The notes beneath the pieces are model-generated. The model saw only the letters and a program-made list of their open reading frames with translations, did not search any database and was not told the DNA's origin. 6,628 nucleotides of DNA from Bacteroidota bacterium (GTDB taxonomy: Bacteria > Bacteroidota > Bacteroidia > Chitinophagales > Chitinophagaceae), in assembly GCA_023427575.1 (NCBI GenBank), contig JAEZAY010000394.1, forward strand, positions 1 to 6,628. The letters run 5' to 3'. Of the stretch, positions 6,071-6,628 are shown piece by piece; positions within the stretch are counted from its first letter, which is position 1; every line of letters begins with the position of its first letter. The translations under genes were made by a program, and so were the position numbers.

Positions 6071-6628
6071 CTACCTGATCAGTTTTTTTAATAAAGACAA
6101 TTTGCCGCTCAGTGGTGGATATTTTACAGATGGATCGAACCAGGTGGGGGATTTTAGAATCGATTTCCGGTGACTGAAATTTTCAAAGCCCGTTTTCCCA
6201 TGGTAAGATCCCATTCCGCTGTTTCCAATTCCGCCGAACGGCAGATTCGGATTCGTAGCATGCCATCCCGCATTGTTCACACATCCGCCGCCGAACGAAA
6301 CATTTTCTAACCAAAACCGCTCCGATTTTTTATCAGATGTAAAAACATATAGTGAAAGGGGACTGGGATTGCGCTGAACCAGGTTCAGGGCTTCTTCACT
6401 GGAATTAAATTCAAGTACCGGAAGCAGGGGCCCGAAAATTTCATCGCTCATCAATTTGCTTTCCGGCGAAACCTCATCCAGAATAGTGGGTTCAATATAT
6501 AGCTTCGAATCATCTGAACGGCCTCCATGCCGGATTTTTCCATGTTCCAGGTAGGCAAGGATCCGGTCGAACTGGCGTCGATTTATGATCTTGCCGAACT
6601 CGGCGCTGCCAGCCGGATCTTCGGTATA
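6071..6628 (-). CDS. Aldehyde dehydrogenase, class-3 type, C-terminal part (5' end beyond the window)
   Basis: The frame is open from the right edge to the stop at 6071, giving 185 residues, about 40% of a usual ALDH3 of roughly 450-480. Visible motifs, counted from the edge: INRRQFDRI (15-23), GGRSD (35-39), YIEPTIL (44-50), EIFGP (63-67, conserved Glu of the family), PFGGIGNSGMG (129-139) and YHGKTGFENFSHRKSI (141-156). The YHGKxGFxxFSHRKS block is characteristic of ALDH3-type enzymes, which oxidise medium- and long-chain or aromatic aldehydes to acids with NAD(P)+. The catalytic Cys and general-base Glu lie in the missing part and cannot be checked. A TTG at 6452-6454 can be mistaken for a start but is internal. 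The GPx gene follows 10 nt after the stop. The C-terminus ends in a basic stretch, LLKKLIR, as in many membrane-associated ALDH3 proteins, but no anchor helix follows. Confidence 0.93.
   Translation of the reverse strand, partial: YTEDPAGSAEFGKIINRRQFDRILAYLEHGKIRHGGRSDDSKLYIEPTILDEVSPESKLMSDEIFGPLLPVLEFNSSEEALNLVQRNPSPLSLYVFTSDKKSERFWLENVSFGGGCVNNAGWHATNPNLPFGGIGNSGMGSYHGKTGFENFSHRKSILKSPTWFDPSVKYPPLSGKLSLLKKLIR

Noticed and set aside
6071..6454. A 127-residue aldehyde dehydrogenase reading as a complete small gene
   Set aside because: The apparent start is a TTG codon. The frame continues upstream to the window edge with typical ALDH3 sequence, so this is the tail of a larger gene, not a truncated one.

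Overview
The window looks like ordinary chromosomal housekeeping DNA from a member of the Bacteroidota. The signs are -7 promoter boxes of the TAnnTTTG type (not E. coli-like -35/-10 boxes), several genes with no Shine-Dalgarno sequence, and proteins of the kind common in that phylum (YjjG-type HAD nucleotidase, short PSD-A decarboxylase, DusB-like protein opening with a PDFPLLLAPMEDVSDPPFR-type segment). The order within the phylum cannot be settled from the sequence. I see no mobile element, CRISPR array, tRNA, rRNA or phage gene.

Layout from left to right. (1) 1-119, minus: the first ~39 codons of a gene running off the left edge, with a signal-peptide-like start. (2) 231-938, minus: a classical short-chain dehydrogenase/reductase. 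(3) 1058-1753, plus: a HAD-family YjjG-like nucleotidase, divergent from the SDR. (4) 1769-4325, minus: CPBP membrane protease, then cdsA, then psd, read in that order. cdsA and psd are two membrane enzymes of phosphatidylethanolamine synthesis; the PS synthase that acts between them is not here. (5) 4426-5463, plus: a DusB-like tRNA-dihydrouridine synthase divergent from the CPBP gene, with the clearest promoter in the window and a perfect hairpin near its predicted transcription start. (6) 5482-6628, minus: the C-terminal part of a class-3 aldehyde dehydrogenase followed 8 nt later by a glutathione-peroxidase-family gene, a plausible pair for handling lipid peroxides and the aldehydes they yield.

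No stretch longer than 300 bases lacks a gene. The two convergent junctions (HAD/psd and dus/GPx) are only 15 and 18 nt long and show no convincing intrinsic terminator.

I found no clearly new system. The points most worth a second look are two genes whose -7 box ends 4 nt before the start codon (predicted leaderless mRNAs), the hairpin leader of the dus gene, and the aldehyde dehydrogenase/peroxidase pair with its basic N-terminal extension.
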